Assembly (NCBI RefSeq): GCF_001426705.1
Contig: NZ_LMFC01000001.1
Coordinates: forward strand, 1,331,355-1,395,354
DNA length: 64,000 nucleotides
Reading direction: 5' to 3'
Source: Cellulomonas sp. Root485
Lineage (GTDB): Bacteria > Actinomycetota > Actinomycetes > Actinomycetales > Cellulomonadaceae
Shown in pieces: positions 27,201 through 34,756 of the stretch. The notes beneath the pieces are model-generated. The model searched no databases and was not told the origin of the DNA. It saw nothing but the letters and a program-made list of their open reading frames with translations. The position numbers and the translations under genes are program-made. Positions within the stretch are counted from its first letter, which is position 1. Each line of letters starts with the position of its first letter.

Positions 27201-27601
27201 CCACCTCGCGGATCCAGGCCGAGGCCTGGTCGGGGATGGCGGGCGTCGCCAAGGAGACGACGTCGGACACCGACGGCGGCCAGAACGTCGCCTGGATCGC
27301 CAACGGCGACCACCTCCGGTTCGACAACGTCAGCTTCGGGAGCACCGAGCGCAGGACGTTCACCGCCCGGGTGGCGTCCGGCGCGGCCGGAGGGGTCAGC
27401 GGACTGGTCAACGTGCGGCTCGACAGCCTCACCGGCCCGTCGATCGGCAGCTTCGCCATCGCGAACACCGGCGGCTGGCAGACCTGGCGGACGATCCCCG
27501 CGAACATCCAGGCCACGACCGGTACCCACACGGTCTACCTGACGTTCGACTCGGGGCAGCCGGCCGACTTCATGAACATCAACTGGTTCACGTTCAGCTA
27601 G
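24248..27601 (+). CDS. Secreted GH81 endo-beta-1,3-glucanase with two FN3 domains and CBM6
   Basis: The 1117-residue modular enzyme has a signal peptide (VAMVAVGALLAYLVQAIALPVARAEA), a GH81 domain (about residues 55-780) with LNDHHFHYGYY (Asp486) and NNQESSSEG (Glu563, Glu567), two fibronectin III repeats (about 795-880 and 889-975, each opening DTTAP), and a C-terminal CBM6 (about 985-1117, IQAEAWSGM, WIANGDHLRF). CBM6 modules often bind beta-1,3-glucan or xylan. It probably degrades environmental or self-made beta-1,3-glucan outside the cell. It is a separate transcription unit from the anchored GH81 enzyme, to which it is only distantly similar outside the active site. Confidence 0.93.
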   Translation: MSAHPRPIPSRRPLDRRRLVAMVAVGALLAYLVQAIALPVARAEAVTVGSGSYAEGTPTGGAVPTECNNTPITNPRAHVTANFPAGAIPTNDWWTSLLWRKFNCASVSENLMAHPLAFHAYTTGLGVSYPTTASISGTATGVGEYHYNYAEDFKLGIAGLDADGKVDGYSDWTVSELWTNGGSSLRTTFGHGLPFVYATKTGGNATLTGAATPTVWSNANAAIGYTINGHDYAAFGPTGSTWSVSGSTISSSLNGGTFFSVAVLPTTPSSSNADRAAALNAFAPYAHNHVTGTKVSWSYNEATAKMTATYAFTTTARQGSGTGTVYALYPHQRDNLAGVTLSSYSYTSPRGPMRVVVGSSQFQTVTTFNGVLPQLANTGFAAGSADATQLNGYVSQVAASDPFAGFGDDTYWTGKAFGRAAQVAQMANLTGNTAARDTLVGAMRTRLTDWMTASPGETTRSFWYNPSWGTLIGYPASYGSDTDLNDHHFHYGYYVVGAATVAQFDPSWAAQSAYGGMVNTVIKDAANWDRTDTRFPFLRDFDIYAGHDWAAGHGAFAAGNNQESSSEGMNFASGLIQWGQVTGNTAVRDLGIYLYTTQASAIENYWFDTDDEAFPAAFGHSTVGMVWGDGGSYSTWFSAEPEMIQGINLLPSTAGHLYLGYNPSYISRNIAELERNNGGPATVWQDIIWEFQALADAPTALAQFRSQAGSYAVEEGESRAHTFYWLESLSGLGTVDRSVTANTPLHAVFVKNGVRTYQAANMSGSAITVTFSNGVTLAVPARSVASSNTTVPSDTTAPTTPAYLTASGTTATSTNLSWTASTDNVGVTGYEVLRNGSVVATASGTTYAAGGLSASTTYSFTVRALDAAGNRSSSSTPLSVTTSAATGDTTAPSTPTGLAASGTTSSATTLAWSASTDNVAVTGYDVLRGGTVIGSTSSRTYTASGLSPSTAYTFSVRAYDAAGNRSAASSAVTVTTSAGSTGIDATSRIQAEAWSGMAGVAKETTSDTDGGQNVAWIANGDHLRFDNVSFGSTERRTFTARVASGAAGGVSGLVNVRLDSLTGPSIGSFAIANTGGWQTWRTIPANIQATTGTHTVYLTFDSGQPADFMNINWFTFS

Positions 27602-27610
27602 CGGACGCTC

Positions 27611-27644
27611 GCGGCCCGGCAGCATCTCCACGCTGCCGGGCCGC
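27611..27644. terminator. Bidirectional terminator hairpin
   Basis: GCGGCCCGGCAGC and GCTGCCGGGCCGC form a perfect 13-bp stem with an 8-nt loop between the convergent glucanase and LacI genes. Confidence 0.8.
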
Positions 27645-27650
27645 GGTGCG

Positions 27651-28637
27651 TCACGTCGAGTCGCGGGCGATGACGTGGAAGACGTCGTCCGGCTGGGCCG
27701 GGGGCTCGACCGAGTCGTCCAGCGCGGCCAGGACGGCGTCGGCGAGGTAGCGGGCCTGCGCGTCGATGGCCTGCCAGATCGTCGTGAGCGCCGGTGCGGC
27801 GAGGCGTGCGGCGGGGATGTCGTCGACGCCGATGACGGCCACGTCCTGCGGCGTGCGCAGCCCTTCGGCGCGCAGCCCGGACAGGACCGCGAGCGCCACC
27901 TCGTCGTTGTAGGCCGCGATGGCGGTCACGGGCTCGGCACCGGCGCGCCAGCTCCGGACGGCGGCGACGGCGGACGCCACGTCCAGGTCGACCACCTGGA
28001 CCTCGGGAGCGGGCAGTCCGAGCTGCTCGCACCCCTGGGCGGCACCGGCGAGCCGGCGGTCGGCGAACGCGGCCAACCGGTCGTCGCTCGGGGCTGCGTA
28101 CCCCATGACGCGGTGGCCGCGCTCGGCGAGGTGCTCGACCTGGAGCTGGCCGATCCGCGTCTGCGGGACGGAGAACGTCCCCGGGTGGGTGATCTCGTCC
28201 AGGGCGCTCCCGACCACCTGGATCCCGGCCTGGCGCATCGCGCGCTCGTCCTCCTCCGCGAAGGGCGCGAGGCCGAGCACGACACGTGGGGTGACGGCCC
28301 GCCACAGCTCGGACAGCGGTCGCGGGCCTCGCGACTGGTGGACCAGGACGGACAGCCCGCGGTCGGCCAGGCGGGTGGTCAGGTGGTCGAGCAGGGTGTC
28401 GATGACCGGGCCGATGGTCCAGTTGGGCAGCACGCACAGGACCAGGTCGCTGCGGCCGGAGCGCAGGGTCCGGGCGGCGGCCGACGGCGTGTAGCCCAGG
28501 CGGGCGGCGGCGTCGCGGACGCGCTGCCGGGTGGACTCCGGGATGGTGACGCCGGTCTTCCCGTTCAGGACGTAGCTCACGGTCGTCCGTGAGACGCCGC
28601 TCTCCCGCGCCACATCGGCACTCGTCAACCGTGGCAC
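27651..28637 (-). CDS. LacI-family transcriptional regulator
   Basis: The 328-residue LacI-type repressor has an N-terminal helix-turn-helix and hinge (LTSADVARESGVSRTTVSYVLNG, AARTLRSGRSD) and a periplasmic-binding-protein-like effector domain (AIAAYNDEVALAVL, DVAVIGVDDIPAARL). GTG 28637 is favoured because GGAGG lies about 5 nt upstream; a GTG 33 bases further upstream is the alternative. It is divergent from the amylosucrase gene, and a 13-bp palindrome in the gap is a candidate operator. The effector is likely a sugar such as sucrose or a glucan product. Confidence 0.85.
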   Translation of the reverse strand: MPRLTSADVARESGVSRTTVSYVLNGKTGVTIPESTRQRVRDAAARLGYTPSAAARTLRSGRSDLVLCVLPNWTIGPVIDTLLDHLTTRLADRGLSVLVHQSRGPRPLSELWRAVTPRVVLGLAPFAEEDERAMRQAGIQVVGSALDEITHPGTFSVPQTRIGQLQVEHLAERGHRVMGYAAPSDDRLAAFADRRLAGAAQGCEQLGLPAPEVQVVDLDVASAVAAVRSWRAGAEPVTAIAAYNDEVALAVLSGLRAEGLRTPQDVAVIGVDDIPAARLAAPALTTIWQAIDAQARYLADAVLAALDDSVEPPAQPDDVFHVIARDST

Positions 28638-28682
28638 GGTCCTCCGCCTCCCCGTTGCTGCTCCGGCCACACCTTAGTCCGC

Positions 28683-28695
28683 AGCACCCGGTGCT
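28683..28695. promoter_or_regulatory. Palindrome between lacI-type and amylosucrase genes
   Basis: AGCACC-C-GGTGCT has perfect 6-bp arms and ends 3 nt before ATG 28699. A repressor bound there would block amylosucrase if transcription starts upstream. The odd centre is not typical for LacI operators. Confidence 0.4.
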
Positions 28696-28698
28696 CAG

Positions 28699-30699
28699 AT
28701 GCGCATGCGCTCCCCGGTTGACGGGCGTGGTCCGGCGGGTGAGTCTGCGAGGGTGACCGGCCGACGTGGTGTCCCTCTGGTGAGCGGTCCTGCGGGGAGT
28801 GCGGTGCCGGACGCGGTCGCCGCCGCGCGGCAGCCGCGGACGACCGACGCGCAGTGGGACACGCTGATGGCGCGTCTCGACCGGCACTTCGGACGGCTGG
28901 AACGCCTCCTCGAGCAGGTGTACGGGTCGGGGGACGCCACGACGCGCGAGCTGGCGCTGCTCGCGGGGCAGCTGGCGACGAGCTGGCAGGAGCGACCCGC
29001 CGACCTGCACGCGCTCGACGCCGCGCGCGAGGCGGACCCGGCCTGGTTCACGTCCCAGCAGATGCTCGGCGGGGTGCTGTACGTGGACCGGTACGCGGGC
29101 GACCTGGCGGGGGTCCGCAGCCGGATCCCGTACTTCGAGGAGCTCGGCCTGACGTACCTGCACCTCATGCCGCTGTTCGAGGCACCGCCGGAGAACTCCG
29201 ACGGGGGTTACGCGGTGTCGAGCTACCGGTCGGTCGACCCGTCGCTGGGCACGATGGCGGAGCTGGCGGACCTGGCGTCCGAGCTGCGCCGGCACGGGAT
29301 CGCGCTCGTCGTCGACTTCATCTTCAACCACACGTCGGACGAGCACGTGTGGGCCCGCGCGGCGCGAGCCGGGGACCCCGAGCACGAGGCCTTCTACTGG
29401 ATCTTTCCCGACCGGACCATGCCCGACGCGTACGAGCGCACGGTGCGGGAGATCTTCCCCGACGACCACCCCGGCTCCTTCGTGCCGGTCCCCACGCCCG
29501 ACGGGCTCGGCGAGCGGTGGGTGTGGGCGACGTTCCACTCGTTCCAGTGGGACCTCAACTACGCCAACCCGGCGGTGTTCCGGGCGATGGCGGCGGAGAT
29601 GCTGTTCCTCGCGAACCAGGGGGTGGACATCCTGCGGATGGATGCCGTGGCATTCATCTGGAAGCAGCTCGGCACGTCGTGCGAGTCGCTGCCGCAGGCG
29701 CACCTGCTGCTGCAGGCGTTCAACGCGGTCTGCCGGATCGCCGCACCGGCCGTCCTGTTCAAGTCGGAGGCGATCGTCCACCCGGACGAGGTGATCGAGT
29801 ACATCTCCGTCGACGAGTGCCAGCTGTCCTACGACCCGCTGAAGATGGCGCTGATCTGGAGCGGCCTGGCGACGCGGGACGGCCGCCTGCTCCAGCAGGC
29901 CATCGACCGGCGGCACGCTCTGCCGCCGGGGACGTCCTGGGTGAGCTACGTGCGCAGCCACGACGACATCGGCTGGACCTTCGCCGACGAGGACGCCGCC
30001 GAGCTCGGCATCGACGCCGCCGCGCACCGCCGGTTCCTCAACCAGTTCTTCGTCGACCGGTTCCCCGGGTCGTTCGCGCGCGGTGTGCCGTTCCAGGACA
30101 ACCCGCGCACGGGGGACTGCCGGATCGCGGGCACGACGGCGTCGCTGGCGGGCCTGGAGGCGCGCGACGCGGGTGCGGTCGACCGGATCCTGCTGGCGCA
30201 CGCGATCGTGCTGTCCACCGGTGGGCTGCCGCTGCTGTACCTCGGCGACGAGGTCGGCCAGCTCAACGACTACGCCGCGCTGGACGAGCCGGGCCACGGC
30301 GAGGACTCCCGCTGGGTGAACCGTCCGCGCTACCCGGCGGCCCGGTATGCCGAGCGGGACGACCCGTCCACCGACGCAGGGCGGATCTACGCTCGGCTGC
30401 GGCACCTGATCGACGTCCGCCGCCGCACGCCCGAGCTCGCGGGCAACGCCCTCATCACGTTCGACACCCACAACCCGCACCTGGTGGCGTACCAGCGGCC
30501 GGGGCTCGGCACGCTTGTCCTGGTGGTCGCCAACCTGGCGGACGATCCGCAGCACGTGGACGCCACGACGTTCTCGGGTCTGCCCCCGTCGGCCGACGAC
30601 CTGATCGCCGGCGGCGTCGTCCACCTGCGCGACGGGCTCACGGTCCCGGCCCACGGCGTGGTGTGGCTCCGGGTTGTACGAGGAGGAACGCATGAGTGA
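28699..30699 (+). CDS. Amylosucrase (GH13)
   Basis: The enzyme transfers glucose from sucrose onto an alpha-1,4-glucan, releasing fructose, without a nucleotide sugar. The sequence follows Neisseria amylosucrase closely: GGYAVSSYRSVDPSLG, DFIFNHTSDEH, the nucleophile in RMDAVAFIWKQLGTSCE (Asp315), the acid/base in FKSEAIVHPDEV (Glu357), and SHDDIGWTFADEDAA. There is no signal peptide. The reading frame from ATG 28699 gives 666 residues, some 29 longer at the N-terminus than Neisseria, so GTG 28753 or GTG 28804 (after GGGGAG) may be the real start. A LacI gene is divergent. Confidence 0.88.
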   Translation: MRMRSPVDGRGPAGESARVTGRRGVPLVSGPAGSAVPDAVAAARQPRTTDAQWDTLMARLDRHFGRLERLLEQVYGSGDATTRELALLAGQLATSWQERPADLHALDAAREADPAWFTSQQMLGGVLYVDRYAGDLAGVRSRIPYFEELGLTYLHLMPLFEAPPENSDGGYAVSSYRSVDPSLGTMAELADLASELRRHGIALVVDFIFNHTSDEHVWARAARAGDPEHEAFYWIFPDRTMPDAYERTVREIFPDDHPGSFVPVPTPDGLGERWVWATFHSFQWDLNYANPAVFRAMAAEMLFLANQGVDILRMDAVAFIWKQLGTSCESLPQAHLLLQAFNAVCRIAAPAVLFKSEAIVHPDEVIEYISVDECQLSYDPLKMALIWSGLATRDGRLLQQAIDRRHALPPGTSWVSYVRSHDDIGWTFADEDAAELGIDAAAHRRFLNQFFVDRFPGSFARGVPFQDNPRTGDCRIAGTTASLAGLEARDAGAVDRILLAHAIVLSTGGLPLLYLGDEVGQLNDYAALDEPGHGEDSRWVNRPRYPAARYAERDDPSTDAGRIYARLRHLIDVRRRTPELAGNALITFDTHNPHLVAYQRPGLGTLVLVVANLADDPQHVDATTFSGLPPSADDLIAGGVVHLRDGLTVPAHGVVWLRVVRGGTHE

Positions 30700-31222
30700 G
30701 GCAGGACCTACCGGTGTGATCGACCCCAGGTACGGCGACGCGTCGGCCAGTGCGCCACCGTGGACCGACATCGAGCGCCGCTTCTCGGAGGCAGGCCTCT
30801 ACTGGATCGTCACCGTCCGCACCGACGGGCGCCCGCACGCCGTCCCGCTGGTCGGTGTCTGGCACGACGGCGCCTTCGCCTTCTGCACCGGCCCGCACGA
30901 GCAGAAGCTGCACAACCTCGACGCCAACCCGCACGTGGCGGTGACCACGGGCAGCACCGGGTCCGGCGGGTGGGACACCGGCGTCGAGCTGGTGCTCGAA
31001 GGGGAGGCGGTGCGCGTCACCGAGCCGGGCGCGCTGCAGTCGCTGGCGGACGCCTGGTACGCCAAGTACGGCGAGGACTGGGCGTTCGACGTCCGCGACG
31101 ACCGCTTCGTCGAGCGCAGCGACTCCGGTGGGGGCTCGGAGGGCGCCTGGGTGTACCGGGTCGTGCCGGCCAAGGTGCTGGCGTTCGGCGGCGGTCACGG
31201 GCAGACCGCGTACCGCTTCTGA
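30692..31222 (+). CDS. Pyridoxamine 5'-phosphate oxidase-fold (PPOX) protein
   Basis: The 176-residue split-barrel protein has the pattern YWIVTVRTDGRPHAVPLVGVWHDGAFAFCTG, typical of the PPOX superfamily that binds FMN or F420 in actinobacteria. The ATG at 30692 lies inside the last codons of the amylosucrase gene (8-nt overlap) and is preceded by GAGGAGG, so the two are translationally coupled. The substrate is unknown and I see no functional link to amylosucrase beyond the coupling. Confidence 0.8.
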   Translation: MSEAGPTGVIDPRYGDASASAPPWTDIERRFSEAGLYWIVTVRTDGRPHAVPLVGVWHDGAFAFCTGPHEQKLHNLDANPHVAVTTGSTGSGGWDTGVELVLEGEAVRVTEPGALQSLADAWYAKYGEDWAFDVRDDRFVERSDSGGGSEGAWVYRVVPAKVLAFGGGHGQTAYRF

Positions 31223-31227
31223 GCAGC

Positions 31228-31881
31228 TCAGCCGGTGACGGTGAGCGAGCGCGTCCAGACGTCGGCGAGCCACGTCCCGAAGCGTTCTGTCGTCCAGCCC
31301 CGCTCGTGCACCAGGAGCGCCCAGTGCTCCGGTCCGTTCATGCTCCACACGATGTCCGCCATGTCCTCGTCGGACAGGTCGTCGCGCAGCTCGCCGGTCA
31401 CGCGCAGGTCCGCGACGAAGTCGCGCATGTTCGCGGCCCGTCGCGACGAGATCGTCGTCCACAGCTCCCGGCAGTCCTGGTCGGTCGACGACGCCTCGCG
31501 CAGCGCGAGGTAGACGGGCCCCAGCCGTCCCTGGATCTGGGCGACGGCGTCGGCGTAGATCCGGATCTTCTCGCGGGCGCCCGCCGCCTGCCGGATCCGG
31601 ACCACGTAGTCACGTTCCGCGGCCGGCACCGCGTGGTCGGTCCCCGAGATGGACGTCTCCACCACCTCGCGAAGCAGAGCAGGCTTGCGTCCCACGGCGG
31701 CGTAGACCGTGTCGACGGCCACCTGTGCACGGGCAGCGACCGCGGAGACCGTGGTACCGGCGTAGCCCTCGCGCAGGAACAGCTCGCGTGCGGCGCCGAT
31801 GACGGCGGACCTCGTGGCGGCCGCCTGCTCCGCGCGGCGGGGCGAGTGGTACGACCGACCACCGTTGACGTCCTGCGACAT
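31228..31881 (-). CDS. TetR-family transcriptional regulator
   Basis: The 217-residue regulator has a TetR helix-turn-helix at residues about 15-60 (IGAARELFLREGYAGTTVSAVAARAQVAVDTVY) and a variable ligand-binding half. ATG 31881 is preceded by GGAGGG. It is divergent from a flavin monooxygenase gene, with a near-perfect 25-bp inverted repeat 20 nt upstream of the start, so it probably represses itself and the monooxygenase. The ligand is unknown. Confidence 0.88.
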   Translation of the reverse strand: MSQDVNGGRSYHSPRRAEQAAATRSAVIGAARELFLREGYAGTTVSAVAARAQVAVDTVYAAVGRKPALLREVVETSISGTDHAVPAAERDYVVRIRQAAGAREKIRIYADAVAQIQGRLGPVYLALREASSTDQDCRELWTTISSRRAANMRDFVADLRVTGELRDDLSDEDMADIVWSMNGPEHWALLVHERGWTTERFGTWLADVWTRSLTVTG

Positions 31882-31900
31882 CCGCCTTACCCTCCAGGGA

Positions 31901-31925
31901 TTCGTCCGAACCAACTTCGGATGAA
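31901..31925. promoter_or_regulatory. TetR operator
   Basis: TTCGTCCGAA and TTCGGATGAA flank CCAAC; the 10-bp arms match at nine of ten positions. It sits between the divergent tetR and monooxygenase starts (20 nt and 28 nt away), the classic place for a shared operator. Confidence 0.75.
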
Positions 31926-31952
31926 AGAGTAGCAGGGCGCGAGGGAGCAGAC

Positions 31953-33059
31953 GTGGACGTCGAGAGCGTGCAGACCGTGGTGGTCGGCGGCGGTCAGGCA
32001 GGGCTCGCGGCCAGCCACGAGCTGTCGGCCCGGGGTCTGCCGCACGTCGTCCTCGAGGCCGGCGAGCGCGTCGGGAGCTCCTGGCGCCGGCGGTGGGACT
32101 CGCTGCGGCTGTTCACGCCGGCCCGGTACGACGCGCTGCCGGGTCGCCCGTTCCCGGGCGACCCGTGGTCGTTGCCGACGAAGGACGAGCTCGCCGACTA
32201 CCTGGAGGCGTACGCGGCGGACCTGCCCGTACGCACCGGCGTGCACGTGCGACGGGTGTCGCGGTCGGGGGCGGACTACCTCGTCGAGTCCGACGCCGGG
32301 ACGTGGCGCGCGCAGAACGTCATCGTCGCCACCGGGTTCGACAGCGTTCCTCGTGTCCCGGAGTACGCGAGCGCGCTGCGCCCGGACATCGTCCAGCTCG
32401 ACGCCGGTTCCTACCGCCGACCGGACCTGCTCGGCCCGGGCGACGTGCTCGTCGTCGGCGCCGGCAACTCCGGTGCGGACATCGCGCTCGAGCTGGCGGC
32501 GACCCGTCGCACGTTCCTGTCCGGCCGGCACCCCGGGCAGGTGCCGTGGCGGATCACCCGTCCGCTGGCCCGGCCCCTGAACCGGCTGGTCTTCTGGGCG
32601 TTCGGTCATGTGCTGACCACCGGGACGCCGATCGGCCGTCGCGCCCGTGCGGACGTGCTCGCTCACAGCGGTCCGCTGATCCGGGTGAAGGCACGCGACC
32701 TGTCCGCCGCCGGGGTCCAGCGAGTGCCGCGGACCGCCGGGGTCCGGGACGGGCTCCCGGTGCTCGACGACGGCCGCACGATGAACGTCTCGACCGTCGT
32801 GTGGTGCACGGGCTTCGACCCCGATCACCGCTGGATCGACGTACCCGTGCTCGATCTCCAGGGGCGTCCCGTGCACGAGCGCGGCGTCACGGCCGCGGAG
32901 GGTCTGTACTTCCTCGGCCTGCTCTTCCAGCACTCGCTGGCGTCGTCGATGGTCAGCGGTGTGGGCGCCGACGCGGCCGTCGTCGCGCGTCACATCGCGG
33001 ACCGGACCGCAGCGGGTGAGCCTGTCGCAGCGCCGGCGACGAGGCCTGCACCCGCCTGA
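31953..33059 (+). CDS. FAD-dependent monooxygenase (CzcO/flavin-containing type)
   Basis: The 368-residue flavoprotein has an N-terminal FAD-binding Rossmann motif (VVVGGGQAGLAAS), a short motif ATGFDSVPRVPEY, and a second dinucleotide motif for NADPH (VLVVGAGNSGADIAL, near residue 165). This is the layout of class B flavin monooxygenases and CzcO-like oxidoreductases. No signal or membrane segment is seen. The GTG 31953 start has GGGAG upstream. It is probably regulated by the divergent TetR protein; the substrate is unknown. Confidence 0.85.
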   Translation: MDVESVQTVVVGGGQAGLAASHELSARGLPHVVLEAGERVGSSWRRRWDSLRLFTPARYDALPGRPFPGDPWSLPTKDELADYLEAYAADLPVRTGVHVRRVSRSGADYLVESDAGTWRAQNVIVATGFDSVPRVPEYASALRPDIVQLDAGSYRRPDLLGPGDVLVVGAGNSGADIALELAATRRTFLSGRHPGQVPWRITRPLARPLNRLVFWAFGHVLTTGTPIGRRARADVLAHSGPLIRVKARDLSAAGVQRVPRTAGVRDGLPVLDDGRTMNVSTVVWCTGFDPDHRWIDVPVLDLQGRPVHERGVTAAEGLYFLGLLFQHSLASSMVSGVGADAAVVARHIADRTAAGEPVAAPATRPAPA

Positions 33060-33063
33060 CCGC

Positions 33064-33069
33064 TACCGT
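33064..33069 (+). promoter_or_regulatory. -10 box of a leaderless XRE gene
   Basis: TACCGT is followed by five bases and then ATG 33075, fitting transcription beginning at or within a base or two of the start codon. It lies 5 nt after the monooxygenase stop. Confidence 0.5.
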
Positions 33070-33074
33070 GCGCT

Positions 33075-33929
33075 ATGACCGCTGCGGGCCCACTGGGTGA
33101 CTACCTGCGCGCACGACGTGATCGGTTGCAGCCGAGCGACGTGGGGCTGGTGGTGGGCGCGGGAGCGCGACGGGTGCCCGGCCTGAGGCGCGAAGAGGTG
33201 GCCGTGCTGGCCGGCATCAGCACCGACTACTACCTGCGCCTCGAGCAGGGCCGCGATGCGCGCCCGTCCGACCAGGTCCTCGACGCGCTGGCGCGGGCGC
33301 TGCGGCTCGACGCCGTGGCCACCGACTACCTCCACGCGCTCGCGCGACCGGCGGAGCACGCCGGTGCCGCCGAGCAGGGTGACGTCGTCCACGACGCGAC
33401 GCGGTGGCTGATCGACTCGTGGCCGCTCACCGCCGCGGTCGTCCACAGCCGGTACGTCGACGTCCTCGCGTCCAACCGTCTGGCGCGACGGCTCAACCCG
33501 AACTTCCGGTCGGGCGTCAACAGCGTGCTGTCGTTGTTCGAGGATCCGGCGGAGCGCCGGTTCCACGACGACTGGGAGGCGCTGGCTGCCCGTTCTGTCG
33601 CGCTGCTGCGGGCCACGGCCGAGGCGCGTACCGGAGACACCCGGTTGGAGGCGTTGGTCGCGGCGGGCGCCGCCGGCAGCGCGATGTTCCGGGAGCTCTG
33701 GGAGCGGCAGGACGTGCGCCGCATCGGCGACGGTGTGCACGTCCTGCACCATCCGCTCGTCGGCGAGCTCCGGCTGACCTTCCTGCGGCTGCCGCTGGTC
33801 GACTCGCACGGCCAGTCGCTGTTCCTCTACTTCGCGGAGCCGGGGTCGCCCAGCGAGGCGGCGATGCAGCGGCTGGCGGGTGATGGGGGGGACCAGCAGG
33901 GCCAGGAAGCGGGCGCTCCCGAGGTCTAG
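33075..33929 (+). CDS. XRE-family regulator with MmyB-like ligand-binding domain
   Basis: The 284-residue regulator has an N-terminal helix-turn-helix (GLRREEVAVLAGISTDYYLRLEQGR) and a C-terminal PAS-like MmyB domain, an arrangement common in actinobacteria and often placed beside short-chain dehydrogenases. The LRREEVA and YY(L/T)RLEQGR motifs are diagnostic. An SDR gene follows on the same strand 10 nt later with its own -10 box across this stop codon. The regulator probably controls that SDR; the ligand is unknown. Confidence 0.88.
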   Translation: MTAAGPLGDYLRARRDRLQPSDVGLVVGAGARRVPGLRREEVAVLAGISTDYYLRLEQGRDARPSDQVLDALARALRLDAVATDYLHALARPAEHAGAAEQGDVVHDATRWLIDSWPLTAAVVHSRYVDVLASNRLARRLNPNFRSGVNSVLSLFEDPAERRFHDDWEALAARSVALLRATAEARTGDTRLEALVAAGAAGSAMFRELWERQDVRRIGDGVHVLHHPLVGELRLTFLRLPLVDSHGQSLFLYFAEPGSPSEAAMQRLAGDGGDQQGQEAGAPEV

Positions 33930-33932
33930 CGT
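33927..33932 (+). promoter_or_regulatory. -10 box across a stop codon, for the leaderless SDR
   Basis: TAGCGT begins with the TAG stop of the XRE gene and ends 7 nt before GTG 33940, giving the leaderless layout for the SDR gene. Confidence 0.5.
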
Positions 33933-33939
33933 CGCGTGC

Positions 33940-34734
33940 GTGGACCTCCATCTGGCGGGCAAGGTCGCGGTCGTCACGGGCGCGAGCAAGGGCATCGGTC
34001 TCGCAGTCACGCGGGCACTCGTCGCGGAAGGCGTGTCGGTGGTGGCCGGGGCGCGCTCGGTCACCGACGAGCTCGTCGCGCTGTCCGACACCGGTCAGGT
34101 CCTCGCGGTCGCGATCGACCTCGCCGACGCCGACGCTCCGGCAGAGCTGGTGTCGCGGGCCGCCCACTTCGGGGGGCTGGACGTCGTCGTCAACAACGTC
34201 GGCGCCGTGACGCCACGCACCACCGGCTTCCTCGACGTCAGCGACGACGACTGGCACGCCACCCTCAACCTCAGCCTGATGGCCGCCGTGCGCACGACGC
34301 GCGCAGCCATCCCGCTGCTCCTGGACCGGGGGAGCGGCACCGTGGTGACGATCTGCTCGGTCAACGCCTACCTGCCGGACCCCGGGGTCATCGACTACTC
34401 GGCCACGAAGGCGGCGGTCTGGAACCTGTCCAAGTCGCTGTCCAAGGAGTTCGGCCCCCGGGGCCTGCGCTTCAACACGGTCAGCCCCGGGCCGGTCGCG
34501 ACGCCGCTGTGGCTCGGCGAGACCGGCGTCGCGGCCACGGTCGCGGCGAGCCTGGGCGTGTCGCTCGACGAGGCTCGGCGGCGGATCATCGAGGAGGCGG
34601 GCGGGTTCTCCACGGGTCGCTTCACCGAGCCGGAGGAGGTCGCCGACCTCGTCCTGCTGCTGGCCAGCGACCGGGCGGGCAACGTGACCGGTTCGGACTT
34701 CCTCATCGACGGCGGTTTCACCAAACAGCTGTGA
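33940..34734 (+). CDS. Short-chain dehydrogenase/reductase
   Basis: The 264-residue classical SDR has the cofactor motif TGASKGIG near residue 15, NNVGAV, the catalytic serine in TICSVNAY, and Tyr153/Lys157 in YSATK; the C-terminal GSDFLIDGGF is typical. An acidic residue after the second strand is absent (GARS), which suggests NADP(H). GTG 33940 is supported by a leaderless-type -10 box. The substrate is unknown. It precedes an alpha/beta hydrolase by 22 nt, probably on one transcript. Confidence 0.9.
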   Translation: MDLHLAGKVAVVTGASKGIGLAVTRALVAEGVSVVAGARSVTDELVALSDTGQVLAVAIDLADADAPAELVSRAAHFGGLDVVVNNVGAVTPRTTGFLDVSDDDWHATLNLSLMAAVRTTRAAIPLLLDRGSGTVVTICSVNAYLPDPGVIDYSATKAAVWNLSKSLSKEFGPRGLRFNTVSPGPVATPLWLGETGVAATVAASLGVSLDEARRRIIEEAGGFSTGRFTEPEEVADLVLLLASDRAGNVTGSDFLIDGGFTKQL

Positions 34735-34756
34735 CCACGATCCCGAAGGAGCTCTC

